From CAHJXF01 sp038240015 (GTDB taxonomy: Bacteria; Pseudomonadota; Gammaproteobacteria; Burkholderiales; Burkholderiaceae_D), in assembly GCA_038240015.1 (NCBI GenBank), contig JBBSEF010000024.1:1-38673 (forward strand): DNA of 38,673 bases, given 5' to 3'. Position 1 is the stretch's first letter, and each line of letters starts with the position of its first letter. The position numbers and the translations under genes were made by a program. The notes beneath the pieces were generated by a model, which did not search any database, was not told where the DNA came from, and worked only from the letters and a program-made list of their open reading frames with translations. This document shows positions 24,305 through 32,037 of this stretch, one piece after another.

Positions 24305-27046
24305 TTGATCGATGCGCTGACGGGGGATCCGGGATACACAGGCACGTTGCGCGCGCATGGGGCTTTCATCGCGAAGGCACATTGCTGCACGGGAGAGCGA
24401 ACCTGCCGCGTCGACCGCGCGGGTCTTGCTTCGATCCTCGGGGCCGTCGTTCTTCTCCTCTGTTCGGCCCCGAATGGCTTGGCGATCGGCCTCGGTCCGG
24501 CCGCGCTGCACTCGGCGCTCGGTGAACCGCTTCGGCTCTCGTTGCCGGTGACTCTGTGGGAAGGCGAAGAAGTCGGTTGTGTGCAGGTCAGGCCCCATGG
24601 CGACGACCTGCCCTCGGTGTTCAACGCGCGCGCATCGGTGGTCCAGTCGCGAGGCCGCACGCAGATCGAGATCAGCAGTCCCCAACCTGTCAACGAGCCG
24701 GCCATAGCACTGGTCGTATCGGTCGGTTGCACATCGCCGGTCGCACGCGACTACGTTCTTTTCGTCGATCCTGTCGCAACGCCCGCGATCGTTGCGGCGG
24801 AGTCCTCGACCGGATCGAGTGTCGCGAGCACGGCGTCGATTCGCAGGGCAGCGCCGACCACAGCCCGGGCCACAGCCCGACCGGTAGCGCGGGCCACAGC
24901 GGTTGCTCGCACGTCGACCCGCGCGCGGCGCGTCGCTCCGATGTCGCGCGGCGCGGCGATCGCTCGCGATGCGCGCCGCGCGTCGCGAGCAAGCGCGAAT
25001 CCTCGTACCCGAACATCGTCGGCGCGAATCGCCTCGCGCGAGGCGTTGCCGCGCGCTTCGATCTCGACTCCTGCTGCGGCGGCATCGGCGGGGATATCGT
25101 CGACCCCTGTGGAGCGTGATCGATTGACGGTGGCGCCGACCGAGCCTCTGAAGACAGTGGGCGCGGCGGGCGACCCGGCGCGCAAGATCGCCGGCGCCGC
25201 TGCCGGAACATCGATTTCCGCCGCGACGTCCAACGCTTCACCGGTGTCCCCAGCGTCGGTACCCGCCGTAGCGTCGAGTCTCGCGGTGCCCCCGCCTGAA
25301 GGATCGGACGCGGCAGCCATCGCTGCGCGTGAAGAGCAGTTGCGCCGGGAACAGATCGATTTGCAAAAACAGGTCAAGGCGCTGAGCGATCAGATCAATG
25401 CACTGCGTGTGCAGGCCACCACGCTTTCGACCCGCAACCAGTCGCTCGAAGCGGCCGCGTTCTCGCCGATTCTCGTCTGGCTGTTGATCGCACTGGCGGC
25501 AATTGCGATCGCGATCGCCGGGTGGATGGCGCTCCGCTATGTGCAATTGCGTCGATCGGTCGAAGGCTCTGCCTGGTGGAGCGCCAACACCGTGCAGGCT
25601 GCAGCGTCGGTTGTTGCGGCGACCAAGGGGGCCGTCGATCCCTACGCCAATGCGATCGATCCGAACACGCGCGCCAACAACCCGCAGATCGATACGCGCC
25701 TCCCCGCCGCGGTGGCGGGCTCGGCGTCGACATCGAACGTACAGGATCGTCTGCGGACGCCCCCGCGCACGCCACGCTACGCGGCGGCGATCGATACCGA
25801 TTTCACCGTGTCCGATATCGAGGCGGCCATGGCAACCGTGCGCACCGTCTCGCCCCCGCGCGCCGCGCCGCGTCCCGGCCCGCTCGAAGAAACCGACTTC
25901 GCTGCGCTCGGCGGGCCGACGCTTCCGTCGCCATTCACCGACCCACCACCGGCCGCGTCTGCGAGCAGCGAGGTCGCCAACGAGAGGGCTCAAAGCGCCC
26001 AGACGAAAGATCGAGGTCGGACCGCAGACGCGCCCGACACGTTCGTGGATCTCGACATCCCGCCGCTCGCGCCTTTCAAGGCGCCAGCCTCACGCGCCCC
26101 GCAATCGATTGTCGAGTCTGAAGAAGGGATCACGCCGCTCGACCTCAAGCTCGACATCCCGGAGCACTACGACCCGCTCGCGACCAACAGCATGAAGACC
26201 ACGATCGTCGATCGGTTCGAGCCGACCACTGGCGTCGATTTCGAATTGCCGAGTGCACCGATGCCTCTCGACTTCGAGTTGCCATCCACCAGTGAAGTCA
26301 TGGGCTCGTCCATGTCGGCTGGTTCAAGCGACCACACACTCGATCGAGACGACACGACCCACACTCCGGTGCGCCGCGCCGCGTCCGCGCTCGACGACAT
26401 CTTTCCGCCGCTCGGTTCGCCCGGCGTGGACACGATCCTGAACCTCGACGAGCAAGATGGCGCCCCGTTGATCACGACCGAAGTCGATCACCTCACCAGC
26501 ACCGAAGTCGAAGGAACGCAAAGCGAAGCCCAACAGGCGACGACGCGGTTTCGCCTGGCGCGCTTCGCCGATCTGATGCATCAGGTCGATGAGACCGCGC
26601 ATACCGATCCGCTGCGCGCGATCACGATGCTCCGTCAACACGTGCTGCGCGACGAACACATCCCCACCTTGATGTGGCTGCGCCTGTTCGATCTGTACAA
26701 GCGAGTGGACAAGAAGCCGGTCTACGAAGCACTGGGTGAACACTTTGCACGGCGCTACAACCGCGCCATGATCGGCTGGAGCGAACGTCTCGACGATCGT
26801 GTGCCGCAAAAGCCGTTGACCGCGATGGTAGAGATCGACAAGAACCTCGAGAGTCGGTGGGGAAGCGAAGACGGCCTCGAGCGTTTGCGGTCGTTGCTGT
26901 GCGATCGCAATCAGCCCGACACGATCGTCTTCAATGCGGTGCTTCAACAAGATCTGCTCGACGCAGCCAAGGTCTTTCCCCTCGACAACAATACGCTGAC
27001 CGACTTCGGCAGCGCAGGCACCGGACCTGTGACCTCATTGCGATGA
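24305..27046 (+). CDS. FimV/HubP-like polar landmark protein
   Basis: The large protein (913 residues from TTG 24305) has a signal peptide (GLASILGAVVLLLCSAPNGLA). GPAALHSALGEPLRLSLPVTL follows, as at the FimV N-terminus, then a long Ala/Thr/Arg-rich low-complexity region. A coiled coil (about 338-376, REEQLRREQIDLQKQVKAL), one transmembrane helix (about 383-407), an acidic disordered stretch and a helical C-terminal domain (from about 740) complete it. FimV/HubP proteins organise the pole for type IV pili and chemotaxis. AGGGGG at 24295-24300 supports the TTG start; no ATG or GTG exists in frame before the signal. Its TGA overlaps the next ATG (ATGA). Confidence 0.75.
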   Translation: MIDALTGDPGYTGTLRAHGAFIAKAHCCTGERTCRVDRAGLASILGAVVLLLCSAPNGLAIGLGPAALHSALGEPLRLSLPVTLWEGEEVGCVQVRPHGDDLPSVFNARASVVQSRGRTQIEISSPQPVNEPAIALVVSVGCTSPVARDYVLFVDPVATPAIVAAESSTGSSVASTASIRRAAPTTARATARPVARATAVARTSTRARRVAPMSRGAAIARDARRASRASANPRTRTSSARIASREALPRASISTPAAAASAGISSTPVERDRLTVAPTEPLKTVGAAGDPARKIAGAAAGTSISAATSNASPVSPASVPAVASSLAVPPPEGSDAAAIAAREEQLRREQIDLQKQVKALSDQINALRVQATTLSTRNQSLEAAAFSPILVWLLIALAAIAIAIAGWMALRYVQLRRSVEGSAWWSANTVQAAASVVAATKGAVDPYANAIDPNTRANNPQIDTRLPAAVAGSASTSNVQDRLRTPPRTPRYAAAIDTDFTVSDIEAAMATVRTVSPPRAAPRPGPLEETDFAALGGPTLPSPFTDPPPAASASSEVANERAQSAQTKDRGRTADAPDTFVDLDIPPLAPFKAPASRAPQSIVESEEGITPLDLKLDIPEHYDPLATNSMKTTIVDRFEPTTGVDFELPSAPMPLDFELPSTSEVMGSSMSAGSSDHTLDRDDTTHTPVRRAASALDDIFPPLGSPGVDTILNLDEQDGAPLITTEVDHLTSTEVEGTQSEAQQATTRFRLARFADLMHQVDETAHTDPLRAITMLRQHVLRDEHIPTLMWLRLFDLYKRVDKKPVYEALGEHFARRYNRAMIGWSERLDDRVPQKPLTAMVEIDKNLESRWGSEDGLERLRSLLCDRNQPDTIVFNAVLQQDLLDAAKVFPLDNNTLTDFGSAGTGPVTSLR

Positions 27047-27702
27047 CCATGCTGAAGCTTCACGGTTTTGCCGCCAGCAACTACTACAACAAGATCAAGC
27101 TCGCCCTGATCGAAAAAGAGATTTCCTTCGAGGAAGTCCTGCAGTGGGCCGATGGCAGCGCGGCGCTGCTCGATGCGTCGCCGCTCGGCAAGATTCCCTA
27201 TCTCGAAACCGCGAACGGTTTCATCAGCGAGACGCAAGCGATCAACGAATATCTGGAGGCAGCGTTTCCTGCGCACCCCCTGCTGCCTGCAGATGCCTTC
27301 GAAGCCGCGAAGGTGCGCGAGATCGTCGCGTTCACCGAGCTCTATCTCGAGTGGGAGGCGCGGCGAACCTATCGGTGGGCGTTCTTCGGCGACACGCCGG
27401 ATGAGGCGACCAATCGGTTGGTCCTTGCACGACTTGAAAAGGCGGTGCCCGCGTTGATGAAGCTCGTTCGTCTCGCCCCGTTCGCAGCGGGGTCGACCTT
27501 TACGTTGGCCGATTGCGCGCTCGCGGTTCATTTGCCGGTGGTCGGACTCGCAGCCAAGGCCGCGTTGGGCTGCGACTTGTACGCCGACACGCCGTTGAAA
27601 GACTATGTCGCGATGCTCGGAGATCGACCGTCGGTCCGGCGCGTCAACGCAGATCGAAAGATCAACTCGCAGATGTATGTGGCCGCGCGCGCCAAGCGCT
27701 GA
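27043..27702 (+). CDS. Glutathione S-transferase family protein
   Basis: The 219-residue protein has MLKLHGFAASNYYNKIKLAL as the GST N-domain with the catalytic Ser/Tyr region, SPLGKIPYLETANGFISETQ with the cis-Pro and glutathione Ser, and an alpha-helical C-domain with FAAGSTFTLADCALAVHLP. Its ATG overlaps the FimV-like stop by four bases (ATGA), so it is translationally coupled to a cell-pole protein, an unusual pairing with no obvious biochemical reason. It converges with the esterase gene. No substrate is suggested. Confidence 0.87.
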   Translation: MTMLKLHGFAASNYYNKIKLALIEKEISFEEVLQWADGSAALLDASPLGKIPYLETANGFISETQAINEYLEAAFPAHPLLPADAFEAAKVREIVAFTELYLEWEARRTYRWAFFGDTPDEATNRLVLARLEKAVPALMKLVRLAPFAAGSTFTLADCALAVHLPVVGLAAKAALGCDLYADTPLKDYVAMLGDRPSVRRVNADRKINSQMYVAARAKR

Positions 27703-27705
27703 CGA

Positions 27706-27729
27706 TCCCGGCGTCCCGGCGTCCCGGCG
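27706..27729 (+). repeat. Three tandem copies of TCCCGGCG
   Basis: Perfect 8-base units at 27706-27713, 27714-27721 and 27722-27729 fill most of the 37-base gap between the converging GST and esterase genes. A variable-number array is possible. Confidence 0.6.
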
Positions 27730-27739
27730 TTGCGCAGGG

Positions 27740-28426
27740 TCAGCGACGTTTGAGCAGGGGATTCAAAGCCGGCCAGACGTTGTCGAGCAGGCGGCTCTGC
27801 GCAGCCTCGGTCGGATGAATGCGGTCGGGTTGGAATAATTCGTAGCGATCTGCGAAGCCTGCGAAGAAGAACGGCGTCAACGCGGTCTGGTAGCGCTTCG
27901 AGGCCGTCGCGAAGATTGCCGCGAACCGATCGGTGTATGCCTTGCCATAGTTCGGAGGCAATTGCATGCCGACCAGCAATACGGCGGCGCCGCTTTTCTG
28001 GGATCGCATGATGATCGCGGCCAAGTTCTGTTCGGTTGTGAAAAGCGAGAGCCCGCGCAGGCCGTCGTTGCCGCCGAGCTCCACGACCACGATGGCTGGA
28101 TGCAGGCGTGACAACAGTTGATCGATGCGCGAGAGCCCGCCGCTCGTGGTCTCGCCGCTGATGCTCGCGTTGACGACGTCGTAGTCGAAGCGTTCCGTGC
28201 GAAGCCGTGCGTCGAGGAGCTTGACCCACCCGCGGTTGCGACCGAGGCCATACTCCGCCGAGATGCTGTCGCCCAGGACCAGCAGCGTTCGCGCGGGCGA
28301 ACTCTCTGCGGCAAGCGAGGTCGATTGCGTTGCCGTCGCGAGGACGATGGCGGTCAGGGCGATCGCAAACAGATCCCTGATCGATACGCGACGCGTCGTG
28401 CGTCGTCGTGAGAAATTCGAAAACAT
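27740..28426 (-). CDS. tesA: Periplasmic GDSL esterase/lysophospholipase (TesA-like arylesterase)
   Basis: The 228-residue SGNH hydrolase has block I LLVLGDSISAEYGLG with nucleophile Ser54, block III VVELGGNDGLRG, and block V DRIHPTEAAQ with Asp201 and His204. The N-terminus has basic residues and a hydrophobic stretch (LFAIALTAIVLATATQS) ending near SLAAES, a Sec signal, so it acts in the periplasm on thioesters, aryl esters or lysophospholipids. ATG 28426 leaves only 21 bases to the divergent ABC ATPase start, the same tesA/ybbA neighbourhood as in enterobacteria. Confidence 0.88.
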   Translation of the reverse strand: MFSNFSRRRTTRRVSIRDLFAIALTAIVLATATQSTSLAAESSPARTLLVLGDSISAEYGLGRNRGWVKLLDARLRTERFDYDVVNASISGETTSGGLSRIDQLLSRLHPAIVVVELGGNDGLRGLSLFTTEQNLAAIIMRSQKSGAAVLLVGMQLPPNYGKAYTDRFAAIFATASKRYQTALTPFFFAGFADRYELFQPDRIHPTEAAQSRLLDNVWPALNPLLKRR

Positions 28427-28447
28427 GTCGAAGAGGCAAGTGCTGCG

Positions 28448-29245
28448 ATGAACGATGTCGGCTCGCTCAATATGAAAATCGATGCACCGCAGGAGTTTCG
28501 AAATCGGGTCGACGCGGCGGACCGCGCGCATGCGAAGCCAGTCATCGAGGTCGAGGGCTTGACCAAGCGCGTGGTCGATGCGATCGGTACGTTGACGATA
28601 CTCGACCATATCACGCTCACCATCGCGTCTCGAGAGACGGTGGCGATCGTCGGCGCATCCGGGTCGGGCAAGTCGACCTTGCTCGGCTTGCTTGCAGGGC
28701 TCGACCACGCGACCAGCGGCCGCATCGCTCTGCTCGGCGAAGACTTGTCTCTACTCGACGAAGACGGCCGCGCGAAACTGCGCGCGGGTCGCATCGGCTT
28801 CGTGTTCCAGTCGTTCCAGTTGCTGGGCCATCTGAACGCGCTCGAAAACGTCATGCTGCCGCTCGAGCTCGCAGGCGCCGATGGTGCGCGCGAAAAGGCG
28901 GTTCTGATGCTCGCGCAGGTGGGGCTGTCGACTCGCGAGCGCCACTATCCGAAGACCTTGTCGGGCGGCGAGCAGCAACGCGTGGCCTTGGCGCGCGCCT
29001 TTGTCGCGGAGCCCGCGATTCTCTTCGCCGATGAACCGACTGGCAGTCTGGATGCCGCCACCGGAGAAGGCGTGATGGATCTGATCTTCGCTCTCAATCG
29101 AACCCATGGTTCGACGCTGGTCATGGTCACGCACGACACGGCGATCGCGTCGCGCTGCGCACGTCGCATTACATTGGCTGCGGGTCGCGTAGTCGATGAC
29201 GCGGTTGATGACCCGGCTGGAGAAGCGTTCGAAACCGCGAAATAA
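28448..29245 (+). CDS. ABC transporter ATP-binding protein (LolD/YbbA family), orphan
   Basis: The 265-residue ATPase has Walker A GASGSGKST (69-77), a Q-loop in VFQSFQLLGHLNALENV, the signature LSGGEQQRVALARAF, Walker B ILFADEPTGSLD and the switch His in MVTHD. The LNALENVMLPLEL segment is typical of the LolD/MacB/YbbA group that works with type VII (mechanotransmission) permeases. The permease gene normally follows, but here dapB converges 31 bases downstream, so no partner is present. A 30-residue N-terminal extension is unusual; an internal Met at residue 9 is an alternative start. Confidence 0.86.
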   Translation: MNDVGSLNMKIDAPQEFRNRVDAADRAHAKPVIEVEGLTKRVVDAIGTLTILDHITLTIASRETVAIVGASGSGKSTLLGLLAGLDHATSGRIALLGEDLSLLDEDGRAKLRAGRIGFVFQSFQLLGHLNALENVMLPLELAGADGAREKAVLMLAQVGLSTRERHYPKTLSGGEQQRVALARAFVAEPAILFADEPTGSLDAATGEGVMDLIFALNRTHGSTLVMVTHDTAIASRCARRITLAAGRVVDDAVDDPAGEAFETAK

Positions 29246-29276
29246 AGTCCGCGAAGTACAGCCGGTGATTGGAGTG

Positions 29277-30095
29277 CTATCGCAAGCCGAGCACGTCCTG
29301 CATGTCGAAGAGACCGCACTTGCGATCGGCGAGGAAGCGGGCTGCCATCAGGCTCCCGGCCGCATAGCCCGCACGACTGCTGGCGCGATGGGTGATCTCG
29401 ATGCGCTCGCCGATCCCCGCATACATGACCGTGTGGTCGCCGACGATATCGCCGCCGCGAATCGCCGAGAAGCCGATGGTCGCCGGCTCGCGTTCGCCGA
29501 CCGTACCTTCGCGTCCATGCGATGCGACGTCGTCTAGTTCGACGCCCATCGCGGCAGCGACGATCTCGCCCATCTCGATCGCGGTTCCCGAAGGCGCATC
29601 GACCTTGTGGCGATGATGGGCTTCGATGATTTCGACGTCGTATCGGTTCGCGCTTGCCTTGCCGCATCCTTTCGTCAGGGCGCGAGTCGCTTCTTCGATC
29701 AGCTTGAAGACGACGTTGACGCCGACGCTCATGTTGGGCGCGAAGACGATCGCGATGCGCTCGGACGCAGCGGCGATCGCATCCCGTTCCGCGGCGCCAA
29801 ATCCGGTGGTGCCGATCACGAGCTTGACGCCGCGTGATGCGCACGCCTCAAGATGTGCGAGCGTTGCTTCGGGCCGCGTGAAATCGATCAGCACATCGCT
29901 GGCCGATAACCCGGCTGCCACGTCCGATGAAATCGTGATCGTCGAACCCGAGCGATTCGACGCAGGTGTGCCGAGAACCGGAGAGTCGTCGCGATCGAGC
30001 GCGGCGGACAGCACCAGGTCGTCAGCCGCATCAACCGCATCGATCAGCATGCGACCCATGCGACCCGAAGATCCCGCAACGGCGATGCGCAGCAT
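29277..30095 (-). CDS. dapB: 4-hydroxy-tetrahydrodipicolinate reductase
   Basis: Diaminopimelate/lysine pathway enzyme using NAD(P)H, cytoplasmic. The 272 residues equal the E. coli length. MLRIAVAGSSGRMGRMLI is the nucleotide loop, LVIGTTGF follows, and EIIEAHHRHKVDAPSGTA carries the catalytic His and Lys, with GERIEITHRASSR near the end. ATG 30095 gives the family N-terminus. It is downstream of bamE on the same strand (46-base gap), a conserved betaproteobacterial order. Confidence 0.95.
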   Translation of the reverse strand: MLRIAVAGSSGRMGRMLIDAVDAADDLVLSAALDRDDSPVLGTPASNRSGSTITISSDVAAGLSASDVLIDFTRPEATLAHLEACASRGVKLVIGTTGFGAAERDAIAAASERIAIVFAPNMSVGVNVVFKLIEEATRALTKGCGKASANRYDVEIIEAHHRHKVDAPSGTAIEMGEIVAAAMGVELDDVASHGREGTVGEREPATIGFSAIRGGDIVGDHTVMYAGIGERIEITHRASSRAGYAAGSLMAARFLADRKCGLFDMQDVLGLR

Positions 30096-30141
30096 GACGA
30101 CCGCCTGAGGAATCACTGCGGAATCGGCAACGCGCGCGGCA

Positions 30142-30759
30142 TCAGCGCGGCGCGTCGCTGTTGCTCGAAGCCGGCGGTGGCGGAGGCGCGGGCGACTCGC
30201 CCGACGGCGTCGGCGGGCGCACCGGCACCTTGACCGTCTCGGGCGTCACCGTTGCCCCACCCACATCGGGCCCGGTCGATCCCGGCGTGGCCGGCTTGGC
30301 TGGTCCCAGCGGCGGCGCCTTCGCGATCCTGGTTGTCGCGAAGTTTCTGCTGGCCGCGAATTCTTCCTCGGTCGGCAGCGGGTCTCCCTCGAATCGCGCG
30401 AGCCTTTCGTTTTCGAAATACACCGTGAAGCGACGCTCTTCGATGCGGCCACGACCGGGCTGGAAACGGAACGGAAAGTCCCAGCGATTCGCGTGGAAGG
30501 GATCGGCGAGCAGCGGCGTTCCCATCACGAATTTCACCTGATCGCGGGTCATGCCGGGCTTCAACTGGTCGGCCATTTCCTTCGTGACCACGGTGCCCTG
30601 CTGAATGTTGATCTTGTACGTGATGTTGAAACTGTCGAGCCGATCACGCGAAAGAAATCCGCAGCCCGACAACACGAGAGTCAACGCGGCCAGCGAAGTA
30701 GACAGTGCGCGGACGCGTGCACGCGAACCGATGAAGCGAACGGCGAGGACAGAAATCAT
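30142..30759 (-). CDS. bamE: Outer-membrane assembly lipoprotein BamE (SmpA/OmlA)
   Basis: BAM-complex accessory lipoprotein of 205 residues. The signal peptide ends LVLSGCGF (lipid-attachment Cys33). The SmpA/OmlA domain is clear: INIQQGTVVTKEMADQLKPG, TRDQVKFVMGTPLLADPFH, RWDFPFRF and RRFTVYFENERLARFEG. E. coli BamE is about 113 residues; here a Pro/Ala/Thr-rich tail of about 70 residues follows, a common betaproteobacterial extension of unknown use. ATG 30759 gives a normal signal peptide. It is divergent from fur with a shared 157-base control region. Confidence 0.93.
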   Translation of the reverse strand: MISVLAVRFIGSRARVRALSTSLAALTLVLSGCGFLSRDRLDSFNITYKINIQQGTVVTKEMADQLKPGMTRDQVKFVMGTPLLADPFHANRWDFPFRFQPGRGRIEERRFTVYFENERLARFEGDPLPTEEEFAASRNFATTRIAKAPPLGPAKPATPGSTGPDVGGATVTPETVKVPVRPPTPSGESPAPPPPPASSNSDAPR

Positions 30760-30828
30760 GCGACGACGACTGAAGCGTCTCGTGGAGAAATGGAACGTCG
30801 AGCCATACGGTGGCCCGCGCGAAGGCGC

Positions 30829-30834
30829 TATGAT
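30829..30834 (+). promoter_or_regulatory. candidate -10 box in the fur/bamE divergent region
   Basis: TATGAT, inside the near-palindrome GCTATGATAGC, lies 83 bases before the fur ATG. Read the other way it gives TATCAT, so it could serve either gene. No strong -35 hexamer is seen on either side. Confidence 0.35.
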
Positions 30835-30916
30835 AGCCGCAACCCGTGTCGTACTTTCCGCAGACCAACGTCTGGCGTGACCGCGCCGCGGTTGTACCAA
30901 CGCATCAAGGACACCC

Positions 30917-31381
30917 ATGTCGAACCCGAGCGAACTCAAGACCATCGGTCTGAAGGCAACGCTGCCGCGCCTGAAGATTCTCGAAATCTTTCAGACCAGC
31001 GACCATCGTCACATGAGCGCCGAAGACGTCTACAAGCAACTGCTGGCCGACAACATGGACATCGGTCTGGCGACGGTCTATCGCGTGCTCACACAGTTCG
31101 AGCAGGCCGGATTGCTGGCGCGCAATCATTTCGACAATGGCAAAGCGGTGTTCGAACTCAATCTGGGTACGCACCACGACCACCTCGTCTGCCTGACGTG
31201 CGGCAAGGTCGAGGAGTTCTACGACGCGGAGATCGAGAAGCGCCAGCAGCGTATCGCGAAGGAGCGGGGCTTCACGCTGCAGGAGCATGCGTTGTCGATG
31301 TACGGCGTTTGCACCAAGGCCAATTGCGAGGGCCGCGTGCGCGTCGAGGCCCGCGCCCTGCTGCCTACGCATTCGCATTGA
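30917..31381 (+). CDS. fur: Ferric uptake regulator Fur
   Basis: The 154-residue Fe2+-sensing repressor has a winged-helix N-domain (SELKTIGLKATLPRLKILEI, MDIGLATVYRVLTQFEQAG for the recognition helix). The dimerisation domain has the metal-binding THHDHLVCLTCGKVEEF and a second cysteine pair in YGVCTKANCEGR. AAGGA at 30907-30911 supports ATG 30917. The divergent fur/bamE arrangement is highly conserved in betaproteobacteria. A dyad with some Fur-box character lies far off at 37300-37319. Confidence 0.96.
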   Translation: MSNPSELKTIGLKATLPRLKILEIFQTSDHRHMSAEDVYKQLLADNMDIGLATVYRVLTQFEQAGLLARNHFDNGKAVFELNLGTHHDHLVCLTCGKVEEFYDAEIEKRQQRIAKERGFTLQEHALSMYGVCTKANCEGRVRVEARALLPTHSH

Positions 31382-31467
31382 ACATCCGTCGCGCAGGCGA
31401 GTGCTGGAAGAGTGACTGACACGAACGACGGTTTCGCGCGGCGCCGGTGCGCGCGTGGCTCGCCCGC

Positions 31468-31950
31468 ATGAACGACATTCGCATCGGGCAGGGCTTCGAT
31501 GCCCATGCGCTGGTTACGGGCCGGCCGTTGATCATCGGCGGCGTCACGATTCCCCACGACCGCGGCTTGCTCGGCCACTCCGATGCCGACGTGCTGCTGC
31601 ATGCGATCACCGATGCGCTGCTCGGTGCAGCGGGCCTGGGCGACATCGGTCGTCACTTTCCCGATACGTCGGCCGCTTATGCGGGCGCCGATTCGCGTCA
31701 ACTGTTGAGACAGACGATCGCGTTCGTGCGCGACGCGGGTTATATCGTCGGCAACATCGATGCGACCATCATCGCAGAGGCGCCGAAGATGGCGCCGCAT
31801 ATCGATGAGATGCGTGCCAACATCGCGGCCGATCTCTCGCTCGATCTCGCGCGCGTCAACGTCAAGGCCAAGACCACCGAGCAGCTCGGCTTCACCGGAA
31901 GAGGCGAGGGCATCGCCGCTGAAGCGGTCGCGCTGATCGTTCGTGTCTAG
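31468..31950 (+). CDS. ispF: 2-C-methyl-D-erythritol 2,4-cyclodiphosphate synthase
   Basis: MEP isoprenoid-pathway enzyme of 160 residues, normal length. MNDIRIGQGFDAHAL carries metal ligands Asp11 and His13. LLGHSDADVLLHAITDALLGA, GDIGRHFPDT and VNVKAKTTEQLGFTGRGEG are the family motifs. ispD, usually directly upstream or fused, is not in this window; fur precedes instead. ATG 31468 is the conserved N-terminus. It converges with envZ. Confidence 0.95.
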   Translation: MNDIRIGQGFDAHALVTGRPLIIGGVTIPHDRGLLGHSDADVLLHAITDALLGAAGLGDIGRHFPDTSAAYAGADSRQLLRQTIAFVRDAGYIVGNIDATIIAEAPKMAPHIDEMRANIAADLSLDLARVNVKAKTTEQLGFTGRGEGIAAEAVALIVRV

Positions 31951-32002
31951 CGCCGTCGTCTCCCGCACACGTGGGGACCCGGTGGCGTGTGCCGAAAGCC
32001 GC

Positions 32003-32029
32003 TGGATTCCCGCGTGCGCAGGAACGACG
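32003..32029 (-). repeat. Dispersed hairpin repeat, copy B (convergent gap)
   Basis: Reverse-complement match to copy A at 16623-16651, two bases shorter, with the conserved GCGGGAATCCA end and CGTCGT start. TTCC and GGAA arms can pair. It lies in the gap between the converging ispF and envZ genes, the same position type as copy A. Confidence 0.55.
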
Positions 32030-32037
32030 GGATGAAA

